From Clostridiales bacterium (GTDB taxonomy: Bacteria > Bacillota > Clostridia > Christensenellales > Borkfalkiaceae): a stretch of DNA of 52,335 bases. Shown piece after piece: positions 44,413-52,193 of the stretch. How positions within the stretch are numbered: position 1 is the stretch's first letter; every line of letters begins with the position of its first letter. The translations under genes and the position numbers were made by a program. Under the pieces are notes generated by a model, which was not told the origin of the DNA, did no database searches, and worked only from the letters and a program-made list of their open reading frames with translations. The DNA lies in NCBI GenBank assembly GCA_022508285.1, contig JAFLVN010000009.1, positions 1-52,335 of the forward strand, given 5' to 3'.

Positions 44413-44783
44413 GTGCGGGATTTGAATATTAAAGCCATTATAAATGCGAACACTACGGCGGCGGTAATGCCTGCACTTGCGGCGGCAAGCGAGCCCGTTA
44501 TTGCGTAGAATAATCCCCTTTCCGCTCCCTTCATTGCGCCGTTTGCAAGAAGGTAGCCGAAGCCCGAAATGGGCACGGTTGCGCCCGCTCCGGCAAACTC
44601 AACAAGGGGCTGATATACTCCGATTGCCGTGAGCACAACGCCAGCAAGCATGAAGTATACCAAAATTTTGCCAGCCGTGAGGTCGGTAAAATTTATAATA
44701 ATCTGTGCTATAAGGCATATGCCGCCGCCGACTGCAAAGGCTTTTAAATATTGTAAAAAAATTTGTAAGATTTCCGCTTCCAT
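44400..44783 (-). CDS. spoVAE: Stage V sporulation protein AE
   Basis: Membrane component of the SpoVA channel that moves dipicolinic acid into the forespore and out at germination. The 127-residue protein has four hydrophobic segments and the family blocks AFAVGGGICLIAQIIIN and AGAGATVPISGFGYLLANG. It follows spoVAD by two bases. The stop codon lies in one copy of the 24-bp tandem duplication. Confidence 0.95.
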   Translation of the reverse strand: MEAEILQIFLQYLKAFAVGGGICLIAQIIINFTDLTAGKILVYFMLAGVVLTAIGVYQPLVEFAGAGATVPISGFGYLLANGAMKGAERGLFYAITGSLAAASAGITAAVVFAFIMALIFKSRTKRN

Positions 44784-44785
44784 GT

Positions 44786-45781
44786 TTACACCTCAAGCTG
44801 AACGGCGTGACTTATGCACGGTATGGATTCGCCCTGCCCCGAGGACACGGTAGACAGCAGCGCACCCGTTGCCGCAAAGAGTATCCGCTTATACAGCCCC
44901 GCATCCATCTTTGTGAGAATGTACGAATTTAATACGGTTGCCGAACAGCCTGCGCCGCTTCCGCCCTGAAATTCGCTTTCGATAACCTTATATATAATTT
45001 CGCCGCAATCGACGTGGTTTGCAGAGATATCGAATCCCTTTTCCCACGTTAAATCCTTTAAAATGCGGCTACCGAGCGCACCTAAATCGCCCGTTAAAAT
45101 TAAGTCATAGTCCTCGGGAGAGGTTCCGGTATCTTCAAAGTGTCTCATTATGGTATCCGCCGCCGCAGGAGCCATAGCGGCGCCCATGTTGTTTACGTCG
45201 GTGACGCCGAAATCGCACACTCTGCCCATTGTGCCGTTGACAATTTTTATACCTTTATCCGCCTTGCCGATTACAAGTCCGCCTGCGCCCGTTACAGTCC
45301 ACTGTGCCTGAGGCGGGCGGGTACAGCCGAGCTCCAAAGGATATCTGTACTGTCTTTCCGCCGACGCAAAGTGACTGCCCGTGGCGCAGACAGCCGCATT
45401 CGCATATCCGCCGTCAACCAAAGTTGCGCCGAGCAGTATGCTCTCGCTCATGGTAGAACACGCCGAATAAAGCCCCAAGAACGGGAACGTGAAGTCCCTT
45501 GCCGCAAAGCTTGCCGAGATAATCTGATTAAGTAAGTCTCCCGATAAAAGCACGTCCACTCCCTTTTCTTCAAGACCGCTCTTATTTAAGGCAAGCGATA
45601 TGGCTGTGGAGAGCATTTTACACTCCGCCTTTTCGTAAGTGGATTCCTCGTACATATCGTCTTGCAACGTTATGTCGGCATATTGCCCCAGCACGCCCTC
45701 CTTTTCCTTTGAGCCGCAAATTGCGGCGTAAGAGAGTATGCGGGGAGTATTTTTAAAAAATATAGTATTTCCCTTTTTCAT
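44786..45781 (-). CDS. spoVAD: Stage V sporulation protein AD
   Basis: Soluble component of the SpoVA complex, related in fold to thiolases and shown in Bacillus to bind dipicolinic acid. The 331-residue protein has the SpoVAD blocks GLYSACSTMSESILLGATLV near 100 and GTMGRVCDFGVTDVNNMGAAMAPAA near 184. It overlaps spoVAC by one base (TAATG), typical translational coupling. Confidence 0.97.
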   Translation of the reverse strand: MKKGNTIFFKNTPRILSYAAICGSKEKEGVLGQYADITLQDDMYEESTYEKAECKMLSTAISLALNKSGLEEKGVDVLLSGDLLNQIISASFAARDFTFPFLGLYSACSTMSESILLGATLVDGGYANAAVCATGSHFASAERQYRYPLELGCTRPPQAQWTVTGAGGLVIGKADKGIKIVNGTMGRVCDFGVTDVNNMGAAMAPAAADTIMRHFEDTGTSPEDYDLILTGDLGALGSRILKDLTWEKGFDISANHVDCGEIIYKVIESEFQGGSGAGCSATVLNSYILTKMDAGLYKRILFAATGALLSTVSSGQGESIPCISHAVQLEV

Positions 45782-46230
45782 TACACAAACAAATAAATAA
45801 GTCCGACAAGCACGCCCGAGAATACTCCGAATACAACGATTGCGCCCGCCACCGTAAACATCTTTGCAGCCATTCCGTAGATCCAGCCCTCCGTTTTGAA
45901 CTCAATTGCGGGTGAAGTTACGGAGTTTGCAAAGCCCGTAATGGGTACGATAGAGCCTGCACCTGCGTGTCTGCCTATGCGGTCGTATACGCCAAGTCCT
46001 GTCAATAGGCAACCGATGAATATAAGAATTACCGAGGTTGAACCCGCAAGCTCGTCCCCCGTCAGTCCCATAAACTCGAGCGAATAGCGGATAAACTGAC
46101 CAATGCAGCAGATAAGCCCGCCAACGCCGAACGCCGATGCGCAGTTTTTAAGATGCTTTGTGGGAGGGTCCTGCGTTTTTACGTAGTTCAGATAGTTTTC
46201 GTTGTAATTTTCACGTGTTCTGCCTGTCAT
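45781..46230 (-). CDS. spoVAC: Stage V sporulation protein AC
   Basis: Pore-forming membrane protein of the SpoVA channel, mechanosensitive in Bacillus. The 149-residue protein has four hydrophobic segments and the characteristic HAGAGSIVPITGFANSVTSPAIEFKTEGW block near 88-116. AAAGGTG ribosome site. No SigG-type promoter (TGAATA/CATACTA) was seen in the 75 bases upstream, so it may be transcribed from the SDR side. Confidence 0.96.
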   Translation of the reverse strand: MTGRTRENYNENYLNYVKTQDPPTKHLKNCASAFGVGGLICCIGQFIRYSLEFMGLTGDELAGSTSVILIFIGCLLTGLGVYDRIGRHAGAGSIVPITGFANSVTSPAIEFKTEGWIYGMAAKMFTVAGAIVVFGVFSGVLVGLIYLFV

Positions 46231-46305
46231 TTTTTATAATTTCACCTTTCTGCGGTTTTATAAAGCTTTCCCGCTCGTCGCGGCGGGTGAGGTCGATTTC
46301 CTTTT

Positions 46306-47109
46306 TCACTGGTTGTACATCCTGTCGTTGATATTTAAAGTGACTTTTTCCGGCATAATGCGTGAGAAAAGTCTGTATGCCGTATTTTTTGCGCCGCATA
46401 TCTTTATTACGGGGGGCTTGTCCAGCGTGGTAAGATTGCAAATAATTTCCGCAACCGCCGCAGGCGACATCCCGCTCTGCTCCATGTTGGCAAGCGCCGC
46501 AACCGCCTTGTTCATACTGCCCGCATAGCGACCTGTTTCACTTTCGTTATATATCTTGCGTTTAAAAGTAAAGCCCGTTGCTGTTCCACCGGGGAGTACG
46601 CCCGTAACCTTAATGTTGTACGGTTTGAGCTCGGAGTACGCCGCACGGCACAACATTTCGAGCGCCGCCTTGGAAGCCGAGTAAAAGCTGTCGAAAACTA
46701 TGGGAAGAGCGCCGCCCAACGAGCCTATTAAAATTATTCTGCCGCCCTTCTCTTTCATGTGCGGAATGGTATTCTGAATGGCTCGGAGCGCACCGAAAAA
46801 GTTGACTTCGAAGAGGTATTTATAGTCCTCCTCCTTTGCAAATTCAATGGGCGCAGCCATAGAAAATCCAGCACTGTATATAAGCAGGGATATGCCTGTT
46901 TTACCCGCCGCTTTTTTTATTGCCGCCGCAAGTGCGGCTCCGTCTGCGGCGTCCGCTAAAATATTTGTTACTTTTGCGCTTTTACAAGGGGTGCGGGATA
47001 CGTTGACTACGTTCCAGCCACGGTTCACAAGCCGAAGACAGGTTTCGTATCCTATGCCCGAGCTGCCGCCGATTATTACCGCCGTCTTTTTAGATATTGT
47101 CTTTTCCAT
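46306..47109 (-). CDS. Short-chain dehydrogenase/reductase
   Basis: Classical SDR-fold oxidoreductase of 267 residues. The NAD(P)-binding GGSSGIGYE (14-22) and the catalytic Ser (LIGSLGG), Tyr and Lys (YSASK near 154-158) are present, with an SRTP after the second strand suggesting NADP. The NAG motif reads YSAG. The substrate is unknown. It lies 32 bases after the ZIP gene and 75 before spoVAC, which suggests, but does not prove, a role in sporulation. Upstream GGGG is the only ribosome-site candidate. Confidence 0.9.
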   Translation of the reverse strand: MEKTISKKTAVIIGGSSGIGYETCLRLVNRGWNVVNVSRTPCKSAKVTNILADAADGAALAAAIKKAAGKTGISLLIYSAGFSMAAPIEFAKEEDYKYLFEVNFFGALRAIQNTIPHMKEKGGRIILIGSLGGALPIVFDSFYSASKAALEMLCRAAYSELKPYNIKVTGVLPGGTATGFTFKRKIYNESETGRYAGSMNKAVAALANMEQSGMSPAAVAEIICNLTTLDKPPVIKICGAKNTAYRLFSRIMPEKVTLNINDRMYNQ

Positions 47110-47141
47110 ACCCCTATGTTGCGGAAATTTTTGTAAATTAT

Positions 47142-47915
47142 TCAGCCGAAAGCGATATCTAAAATCATCATTAAAGCAAAGCCTGCGATAACGCCGATTG
47201 TGGCTTTTATTTTACCCGCCGCAAAGCTTTCGGGAACGAGCTCCGAGCAGACGACCGCAAGCATTGCGCCCGCCGAAAAAGCCAGCGCCCATGGGAGTAT
47301 TCCGCTTACAGCCGTAACGGCGGCAGCGCCGATTAGCCCCGCAACTATTTCGACTGCGCCCGAGAGCTGACCTATAAAAAAGGACTTCCCCCTGCTCATA
47401 CCGTTTGCTCTGAGCGGAAAGGCAACGCACATACCCTCGGGAAAGTTCTGTATACCTATGCCGACCGCAAGCATCAGCGCAGCAACGGTTGACGCAGCGT
47501 CTCCCGAAATTGCAGCACCGCACGCAACTCCCACAGCAAGACCTTCGGGAATATTGTGCATGGTTACAGCTATGCACATGACCACAGACGAACGCTTTTT
47601 TGCGTTATCCGAAAAAAAATGCAGTTTACCGATTACAATATCGGTGACAATAATAAGAATTCCGCCTGCAACAAAGCTGACGGAAAGTACTATGTATGAC
47701 GGCTCTGCCGCCTGCTCCATGGCGGGCAAAAGCAACGAAAAAAAGGTTGAAGCCAGCATAATTCCCGCCGCACTTGACATCATCAGGGAAAATGCCGAAC
47801 CCCCTACTTTTTTACATATAAATACGAGCGCCGCACCCGCCGCTGTCATAAGATATGTGAATGCCGTGGCGATGAGCGCAAGCTCTACGCCAGACAATGA
47901 AGTTAACCAGTTCAC
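47142..47915 (-). CDS. ZIP family metal transporter (second copy)
   Basis: Divalent-metal transporter of 257 residues, counted from a GTG at 47915 that has a good CGGAG ribosome site eight bases upstream. The frame is open back to 48002, but the upstream codons run through the lgt terminator and do not resemble a ZIP. About eight membrane segments; signature helices HNIPEGLAVG and QNFPEGMCVA (the second begins with Gln rather than His, as in GufA-like ZIPs). It heads the run SDR-spoVAC-AD-AE-yunB, so a link to spore metal loading is possible. Confidence 0.9.
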   Translation of the reverse strand: MNWLTSLSGVELALIATAFTYLMTAAGAALVFICKKVGGSAFSLMMSSAAGIMLASTFFSLLLPAMEQAAEPSYIVLSVSFVAGGILIIVTDIVIGKLHFFSDNAKKRSSVVMCIAVTMHNIPEGLAVGVACGAAISGDAASTVAALMLAVGIGIQNFPEGMCVAFPLRANGMSRGKSFFIGQLSGAVEIVAGLIGAAAVTAVSGILPWALAFSAGAMLAVVCSELVPESFAAGKIKATIGVIAGFALMMILDIAFG

Positions 47916-47975
47916 TTGTGTTTCTCCGAGTAAGTTATAATATCGAGTAAGGTACAATACATTGTATGAATAGAA

Positions 47976-48009
47976 AAAGGCGGTGCGTGAAGTTTCACGC
48001 ACCGCCTTT
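47976..48009 (-). terminator. Terminator of lgt
   Basis: A perfect 16-base-pair stem (AAAGGCGGTGCGTGAA and its complement, two-base loop), followed on the minus strand by TTCT. It begins 15 bases after the lgt stop. Confidence 0.9.
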
Positions 48010-48023
48010 AAAATATTATATAC

Positions 48024-48833
48024 TCAGACGTTATTTTCTTTTTTCTTTCTGCGGGGAAGGAAATACATCAATGCCAGCAGAACGCCTGCGCCAACAATGA
48101 GAGCAAGGCTTATCCATTGCGAGGTGGATAGACCGCCGCCCACGCCGCGGATTGTATCGCCGCGGAAGAACTCGAGCACAAACCTTATAACACCGTAAGC
48201 AAACACATATGTGAACAGGCTGACGCCCTTCTTCTTTGTAAAATGAAACAGCACTTCAAGCACTGCATACAAAATAAACAGTAGTCCCGCTTCTATGAGC
48301 GGCACGGGCAGAAGGGGCACACCCGTGGGAATACCTGTTCCGTACTGCGCATACCATTTGGGATAGATTAAAGAAAACGTGCTTCCCGCAGGGAGCTCCA
48401 TACCGTAGCAACAGCCGCCGAAAAAGCATCCTATTCTGCCGAGAGCGTGCCCGAAAGGGACGCTGGGCGCAAAAGTATCGAATAGATCCAACACTTTGAG
48501 CTTCAAAAGTTTAGCGCCGAGCAGCAGTCCGCCTACTCCGCCGATTAATCCGCCGTAGAACACAAACCCGCCGAACACCAAATCGAGCCACTTAATTTCT
48601 CCCGATATAAGCTGTGGCAATACGGTTATGATAGCCAAAAGCTTGGCGCCGACTATTCCGCCGATAGCGGCACAGATTGAAGCAAGTAAAAGATCAACTT
48701 TTAAAATGCCGTATTTTTTACCGCGCAAAATTGCAAGAGCGGCACCGGAAATCAAGCCCGCCATCATAAGGAGGCTGTAATTGGAAAATTCTTTACCTAA
48801 CACGGTAAAACCGGCATAAATATGTAATTCCAT
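48024..48833 (-). CDS. lgt: Prolipoprotein diacylglyceryl transferase
   Basis: Attaches diacylglycerol to the lipobox cysteine of prelipoproteins. From the ATG at 48833 it has 269 residues, about seven membrane segments, the signature HALGRIGCFFGGCCYG near 128-143, and RFVLEFFRGD near 226. It would act on the window's own predicted lipoproteins (19273 and 31790 genes). An in-frame GTG at 48875 lies in the arm of the upstream terminator and was rejected. No ribosome site is obvious at the ATG. Confidence 0.95.
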   Translation of the reverse strand: MELHIYAGFTVLGKEFSNYSLLMMAGLISGAALAILRGKKYGILKVDLLLASICAAIGGIVGAKLLAIITVLPQLISGEIKWLDLVFGGFVFYGGLIGGVGGLLLGAKLLKLKVLDLFDTFAPSVPFGHALGRIGCFFGGCCYGMELPAGSTFSLIYPKWYAQYGTGIPTGVPLLPVPLIEAGLLFILYAVLEVLFHFTKKKGVSLFTYVFAYGVIRFVLEFFRGDTIRGVGGGLSTSQWISLALIVGAGVLLALMYFLPRRKKKENNV

Positions 48834-48854
48834 AATTTTAAAATATAAAGAAAA

Positions 48855-48880
48855 AAGCAGTAACCGTTCGGTCACTGCTT
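48855..48880 (-). terminator. Terminator of the small membrane protein gene
   Basis: AAGCAGT-ACCG pairs with CGGT-ACTGCTT (one internal mismatch). On the minus strand it is followed by TTTTCTTT. It ends the message of the gene at 48896-49183. Confidence 0.88.
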
Positions 48881-48895
48881 AAATCTTGCCTTAAA

Positions 48896-49183
48896 TTAGA
48901 TTACCAAAAGAGTGGCAACAGCGGTAACTTGGTTAACAATCTCTGAAGCTGCAACATATACGCATATACCGCAGATAACTGAAGGCACGTTGAGAACAAC
49001 GCCTATGATACCGATAACAAGTGCGGCAGTAGCAATACCGGACTTACCTTTCTTCATTGCCATAGCGCCGAGGATAAGACCTACAAGGCTGCAAATGAAC
49101 GTTGCAATACCCATGAAAGGTACGAAGAAACCACCGATACCGACAATACCTAAAATTGAAAGTATCAAACCTGCAATAGCCAT
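48896..49183 (-). CDS. Small glycine-rich membrane protein (DUF4190-like)
   Basis: A 95-residue protein that is almost entirely membrane segments: about 2-20, 22-42 and 47-72, with an MKKGKSG loop between the second and third. It resembles DUF4190-type small membrane proteins, whose function is unknown. An AGGAGG ribosome site at ideal spacing fixes the start at 49183; the longer frame to 49222 has none. A fully consensus promoter and a private terminator make it a strongly expressed single-gene unit, unusual for such a small protein. Confidence 0.8.
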   Translation of the reverse strand: MAIAGLILSILGIVGIGGFFVPFMGIATFICSLVGLILGAMAMKKGKSGIATAALVIGIIGVVLNVPSVICGICVYVAASEIVNQVTAVATLLVI

Positions 49184-49234
49184 TTTTTTACCTCCTGAAA
49201 ATTTTGAGTGAAAAAACTTCACATACTTTTCACA

Positions 49235-49263
49235 ATTATATTATATTTAATACTATTTGTCAA
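49235..49263 (-). promoter_or_regulatory. Fully consensus promoter of the small membrane protein gene
   Basis: Minus strand: -35 TTGACA (49258-49263), 17-base spacer, -10 TATAAT (49235-49240). Both boxes are perfect, suggesting high expression. Confidence 0.92.
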
Positions 49264-49284
49264 CAAATATTATGACAATATTTA

Positions 49285-50196
49285 TTATTTAATTGATTTT
49301 TTTGTAAATTTTTGCTTTAACCAGCTCTCGATTTTATCCTGATACTTAAACGATAGCACCGCAAGAACGATACACACGGCAAAAATAGCTATCCACACGG
49401 GTATGCCCCAGCCGCTGAAAGGAATTATATCACCGCTGCCAAGGTAGCAGTAAGTTGCCACTATTGCAGGGCGGACGATAATCATCGTTGCAAGGAAAAA
49501 TATAAAATTCATGCCCGTTAACCCTGCGATTAGGCATAGGATGTCGTCGGGGAAAAAGGGCAGAATCTGCATAATTACAAATAAACCTTTTCCACGTTTG
49601 CCTAAATAATTTGCGTACTTATCCGTCGCTTCCTTGCCCGCTATCCACTCCACCGCTCTTCTGCCGAACAGCTTGCCGAGGAAATAGCATATCAGAGAGC
49701 CTATAAGCACGCCCGCAGACGCCAGCAGCGTTGCTATCCCCGGTCCCCATATAAGCGTTCCCGGAAAATAGCACACGAAAGCCGGCAGAGGCAGAATTAC
49801 GACCTGCAAAATCTGAACGAGGACGTAAACAAGCATTGACCAAGCGCCCGCACCGTCGATAAGAGATTTGAGCGCATTCATTTTTTCTTCGTCTGTTTCA
49901 AGTTCGTTGAGGTGCGCAGTATAGTTTAAAATTATTACTGAGGTAAAAACAAGTACGCCGCACACAACAAGAACAAGCGCCGTCTTTAACAGTGCATCCT
50001 TTTTGAGTATAAAAAACAGAACGCCTAAGATAATTCCCGCTCCGCCAGCAACATAAAGCGCAACCCGAACGAAAATTCCCCAGCCGTTCATCATAAACAC
50101 CGTACCTAAAATTATATAGGCACAGAGGGCTATTAAAATTGAGAGTATGACTATTTTTGCACGTATATGCATAATTAATTTAAAAAAACTCAACAC
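49285..50196 (-). CDS. TVP38/TMEM64 (VTT domain) family membrane protein
   Basis: Membrane protein of 303 residues, about eight segments, with the VTT (DedA/TVP38-like) core: FVCYFPGTLIWGPGIATLLA, then GSLICYFLGKLFGRR near 168-182 and LPFFPDDILCLIAGLTGM near 218-235. Related proteins are lipid scramblases or envelope-maintenance proteins. The N-terminal 100 residues add three extra hydrophobic segments. The start is uncertain: a GTG at 50196, three bases after the dfrA stop, or an ATG at 50172; neither has a ribosome site. Confidence 0.87.
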   Translation of the reverse strand: MLSFFKLIMHIRAKIVILSILIALCAYIILGTVFMMNGWGIFVRVALYVAGGAGIILGVLFFILKKDALLKTALVLVVCGVLVFTSVIILNYTAHLNELETDEEKMNALKSLIDGAGAWSMLVYVLVQILQVVILPLPAFVCYFPGTLIWGPGIATLLASAGVLIGSLICYFLGKLFGRRAVEWIAGKEATDKYANYLGKRGKGLFVIMQILPFFPDDILCLIAGLTGMNFIFFLATMIIVRPAIVATYCYLGSGDIIPFSGWGIPVWIAIFAVCIVLAVLSFKYQDKIESWLKQKFTKKSIK

Positions 50197-50199
50197 GTA

Positions 50200-50700
50200 T
50201 TAGTATTTACTTGGATTGAGATTTTTATAAACTGTGAATTTAATTGTGTAACCGTTAGTTACTTCGGGCGCACTCTCACTTGACAATACAAAGTTTTTAT
50301 TCTCGTCAAGGTTTTCAAAAAATGCGTCGGCGCCCCCAATTGCGTCAACCTTGGTGACGAGCACTTCGGTGCAATAGGGTAAAAGGGTTTTATACATCAT
50401 CTGTCCGCCGACAACGAACACCTTTTCTGGGTCGTGCTTTTTGATTTCGGTGAAAAGCTCTTCGAGCGAGCGAACGATGAGGCAGTCCTCCCTGTCCTCG
50501 CCGTCGGGGTATAACACGATATTCAGTCTATCCTTTAAGGGCTTGCCGCCGGGGAATGACTTCAACGTGTTTGAACCCATTACGACAACATTGCCGATTG
50601 TAGTGTTTTTAAAAAACTGCATGTCTGCGGGAATACGGAACATAAGTCCGTTGTTTTTGCCTATTCCCCACTCTCTGTCCGCATGTAAAATTGCTCTCAT
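50200..50700 (-). CDS. dfrA: Dihydrofolate reductase
   Basis: Reduces dihydrofolate, the by-product of ThyA, to tetrahydrofolate with NADPH. The 166-residue enzyme has WGIGKNNGLMFRIPADMQFF (active-site loop and acidic residue), VVMGSNTLKSFPGGKPL and FVVGGQMMYKTLLPYC. A GGAG ribosome site sits in the thyA tail and the ATG is three bases past the thyA stop, the common thyA-dfrA pair. Confidence 0.96.
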   Translation of the reverse strand: MRAILHADREWGIGKNNGLMFRIPADMQFFKNTTIGNVVVMGSNTLKSFPGGKPLKDRLNIVLYPDGEDREDCLIVRSLEELFTEIKKHDPEKVFVVGGQMMYKTLLPYCTEVLVTKVDAIGGADAFFENLDENKNFVLSSESAPEVTNGYTIKFTVYKNLNPSKY

Positions 50701-50703
50701 TTG

Positions 50704-51534
50704 TTACTCCGCCACTGGTATATTATATTTTTTGTCGTTGTATTTATAGTCTATGAGTTTGAAGCTGTCGACCGTGAAGTCGTAGAAATTTGTAATGCTT
50801 TTATCCAATTCCACCTTGGGAGCGGGATAGCGGGGCATACTCATTATTTCCTTGACCATGTCTATATGCCTGTCGTAAACATGCGCATCGGCGATGACGT
50901 GAACGAGCTCGCCCGCTTTAAGACCGGATACCTGCGCTATCATCATGAGGAGCGCCGCATACTGCGCCACGTTCCAGTTGTTTGCGGTGAGCATATCCGC
51001 CGAGCGTTGGTTGAGTATTGCGTTTAGAGTATTGCCCGAGACGTTGAACGTCATGGAATATGCGCAAGGGTAAAGGTTCATTTCGTGCAAGTCGGCAAAG
51101 GTATAAATATTAGTCATTATACGGCGGCTTGCGGGGTTGTGTTTCAAGTCGTACAGCACTCTGTCAACCTGATCAAACTCCCCTTCTTTATACTTGTGCT
51201 TTACGCCGAGCTGATAGCCGTACGCCTTGCCTATGCTGCCGTTTTCGTCCGTCCATTGGTCCCAGATTTTGGAATTTAAATCGTGCACGTTGTTGCTCTT
51301 TTTCTGCCAAATCCATAAAATTTCATCAAGGCAGGACTTGAAAGCCGTGCGGCGGATTGTTAAAAGTGGAAATTCCTCCTGTAAATTATAACGGTTAACT
51401 ACGCCGAATTTTTTAACGGTGTGCGCAGGCGTGCCGTCCTCCCAGCGGGGGCGGACGTCTCTATCCGTATCCCACACTCCGTTCTCTAAAATTTCGTGCA
51501 TATTTGCAATAAAAATATCGTCTGCCCTACTCAT
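50704..51534 (-). CDS. thyA: Thymidylate synthase (ThyA type)
   Basis: Methylates dUMP to dTMP using methylene-tetrahydrofolate. From the ATG at 51534 (AAGGAG ribosome site) it has 276 residues. The catalytic Cys157 is in YPCAYSMTF; QRSADM and the NWNVAQYAALL block for dUMP binding follow. The residue after the catalytic Cys is Ala, where ThyA of E. coli has His. The upstream frame to 51582 overlaps the promoter and was rejected. Confidence 0.95.
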   Translation of the reverse strand: MSRADDIFIANMHEILENGVWDTDRDVRPRWEDGTPAHTVKKFGVVNRYNLQEEFPLLTIRRTAFKSCLDEILWIWQKKSNNVHDLNSKIWDQWTDENGSIGKAYGYQLGVKHKYKEGEFDQVDRVLYDLKHNPASRRIMTNIYTFADLHEMNLYPCAYSMTFNVSGNTLNAILNQRSADMLTANNWNVAQYAALLMMIAQVSGLKAGELVHVIADAHVYDRHIDMVKEIMSMPRYPAPKVELDKSITNFYDFTVDSFKLIDYKYNDKKYNIPVAE

Positions 51535-51553
51535 TTTTTCTCCTTTTGTAAAT

Positions 51554-51582
51554 ATTATATACTTAATCGCATTACAAGTCAA
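51554..51582 (-). promoter_or_regulatory. SigA-type promoter of thyA-dfrA
   Basis: Minus strand: -35 TTGACT (51577-51582), 17-base spacer, -10 TATAAT (51554-51559). Confidence 0.88.
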
Positions 51583-51590
51583 AAATTTAA

Positions 51591-51619
51591 TTGACTGAAA
51601 TCTAAAATAATTATATAAT
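51591..51619 (+). promoter_or_regulatory. SigA-type promoter of tRNA-Pro
   Basis: -35 TTGACT (51591-51596), 17-base spacer, -10 TATAAT (51614-51619), back to back with the thyA promoter. Confidence 0.88.
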
Positions 51620-51639
51620 GTTTATTGCTTAAAATAATT

Positions 51640-51712
51640 CGAGGCGTAGCGCAGTTGGTAGCGCGTATGGTTCGGGACCATAAGGTCGTGGGTTCAAATC
51701 CCGTCGCCTCGA
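51640..51712 (+). tRNA. tRNA-Pro (CGG)
   Basis: Acceptor CGAGGCG/CGCCTCG; anticodon stem TATGG/CCATA around TTCGGGA, giving CGG, which reads CCG. T loop TTCAAAT. Discriminator A and encoded CCA (51713-51715). Confidence 0.97.
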
Positions 51713-51716
51713 CCAA

Positions 51717-51753
51717 AACCCTTGAGAGGACTTTTGTCCTCTCAAGGGTTTTT
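51717..51753 (+). terminator. Terminator of tRNA-Pro
   Basis: A 15-base-pair stem (AACCCTTGAGAGGAC and its complement, four-base loop), followed by T. It begins two bases after the CCA end. Confidence 0.92.
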
Positions 51754-51898
51754 GATTAAGCGTTTTGCGACGGAATTTGAGGGTGGGAGACGATTGCGGG
51801 AGCAATCGGTTTGCGTTTAACGGTTGGCATGCGTTATAGCTTTTTACGCAAACTGAACAGCACAGTGTGCTGTTCATCGGGGCGCGCCGCTAAAGGCG
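51754..51898. other. Gene-free, hairpin-rich interval
   Basis: No convincing frame. Contains hairpins CGATTGC/GCAATCG (51791-51808) and one with GAACAGCAC arms near 51856-51877. It lies between the tRNA-Pro terminator and the tRNA-Pro 3'-end duplicate, so it may be remnant DNA of an inserted element or an unrecognised structured RNA. Confidence 0.45.
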
Positions 51899-51941
51899 CA
51901 AATCCCGTAAGACTTCGTCTTCGGTACGACTGCCTCGACCA
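51899..51941 (+). pseudogene. Interrupted duplicate of the tRNA-Pro 3' end
   Basis: CAAATCCCGT (51899-51908) and GCCTCGACCA (51932-51941) match consecutive stretches of the 3' half of the tRNA-Pro gene but are separated by a 23-base insert that forms a small AAGAC/GTCTT hairpin. It may be an attachment-site scar or a decayed tRNA copy. Confidence 0.5.
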
Positions 51942-51947
51942 ACGGGA

Positions 51948-51987
51948 AACGGCGGAAGGCAATTGTGCCTTCCGCCGTTCCTTTTTT
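51948..51987 (+). terminator. Terminator-like hairpin after the tRNA-Pro duplicate
   Basis: AACGGCGGAAGGCA (51948-51961) pairs with its complement (51966-51979), followed by CC and six T. It implies something upstream is or was transcribed, perhaps the duplicated region itself. Confidence 0.8.
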
Positions 51988-52193
51988 GGAGAAGAAAGTG
52001 TAGTTATGCAAAAAACCACACTGTGTGAGCTGTAATTCAAGTCGCAAGTTAAAGGTTAGCTCTATGATTGCGCTATGCAGCGCTTGTATGTATCAGAGTA
52101 ATTTAATTTGCGTACTGTCCGACAATCTGGCGGCGGCGTGCCGCCGCCCCTTGCCAAACATATAGTGAGTGAAAAAAATGAAACGTGTTAAGG
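51988..52193. other. Gene-free interval with a GC-rich hairpin
   Basis: No supported gene. A nine-base-pair hairpin GGCGGCGGC/GCCGCCGCC spans 52129-52148, and GCGC/GCGC brackets 52069-52083. Neither has a T tail suited to termination. Confidence 0.4.

Noticed and set aside
47916-48002. N-terminal extension of the second ZIP protein
   Set aside because: It runs through the lgt terminator, while a GTG with a good ribosome site at 47915 matches the family start.
52129-52148. GC-rich hairpin as a terminator
   Set aside because: Neither strand has a T tract after the stem.
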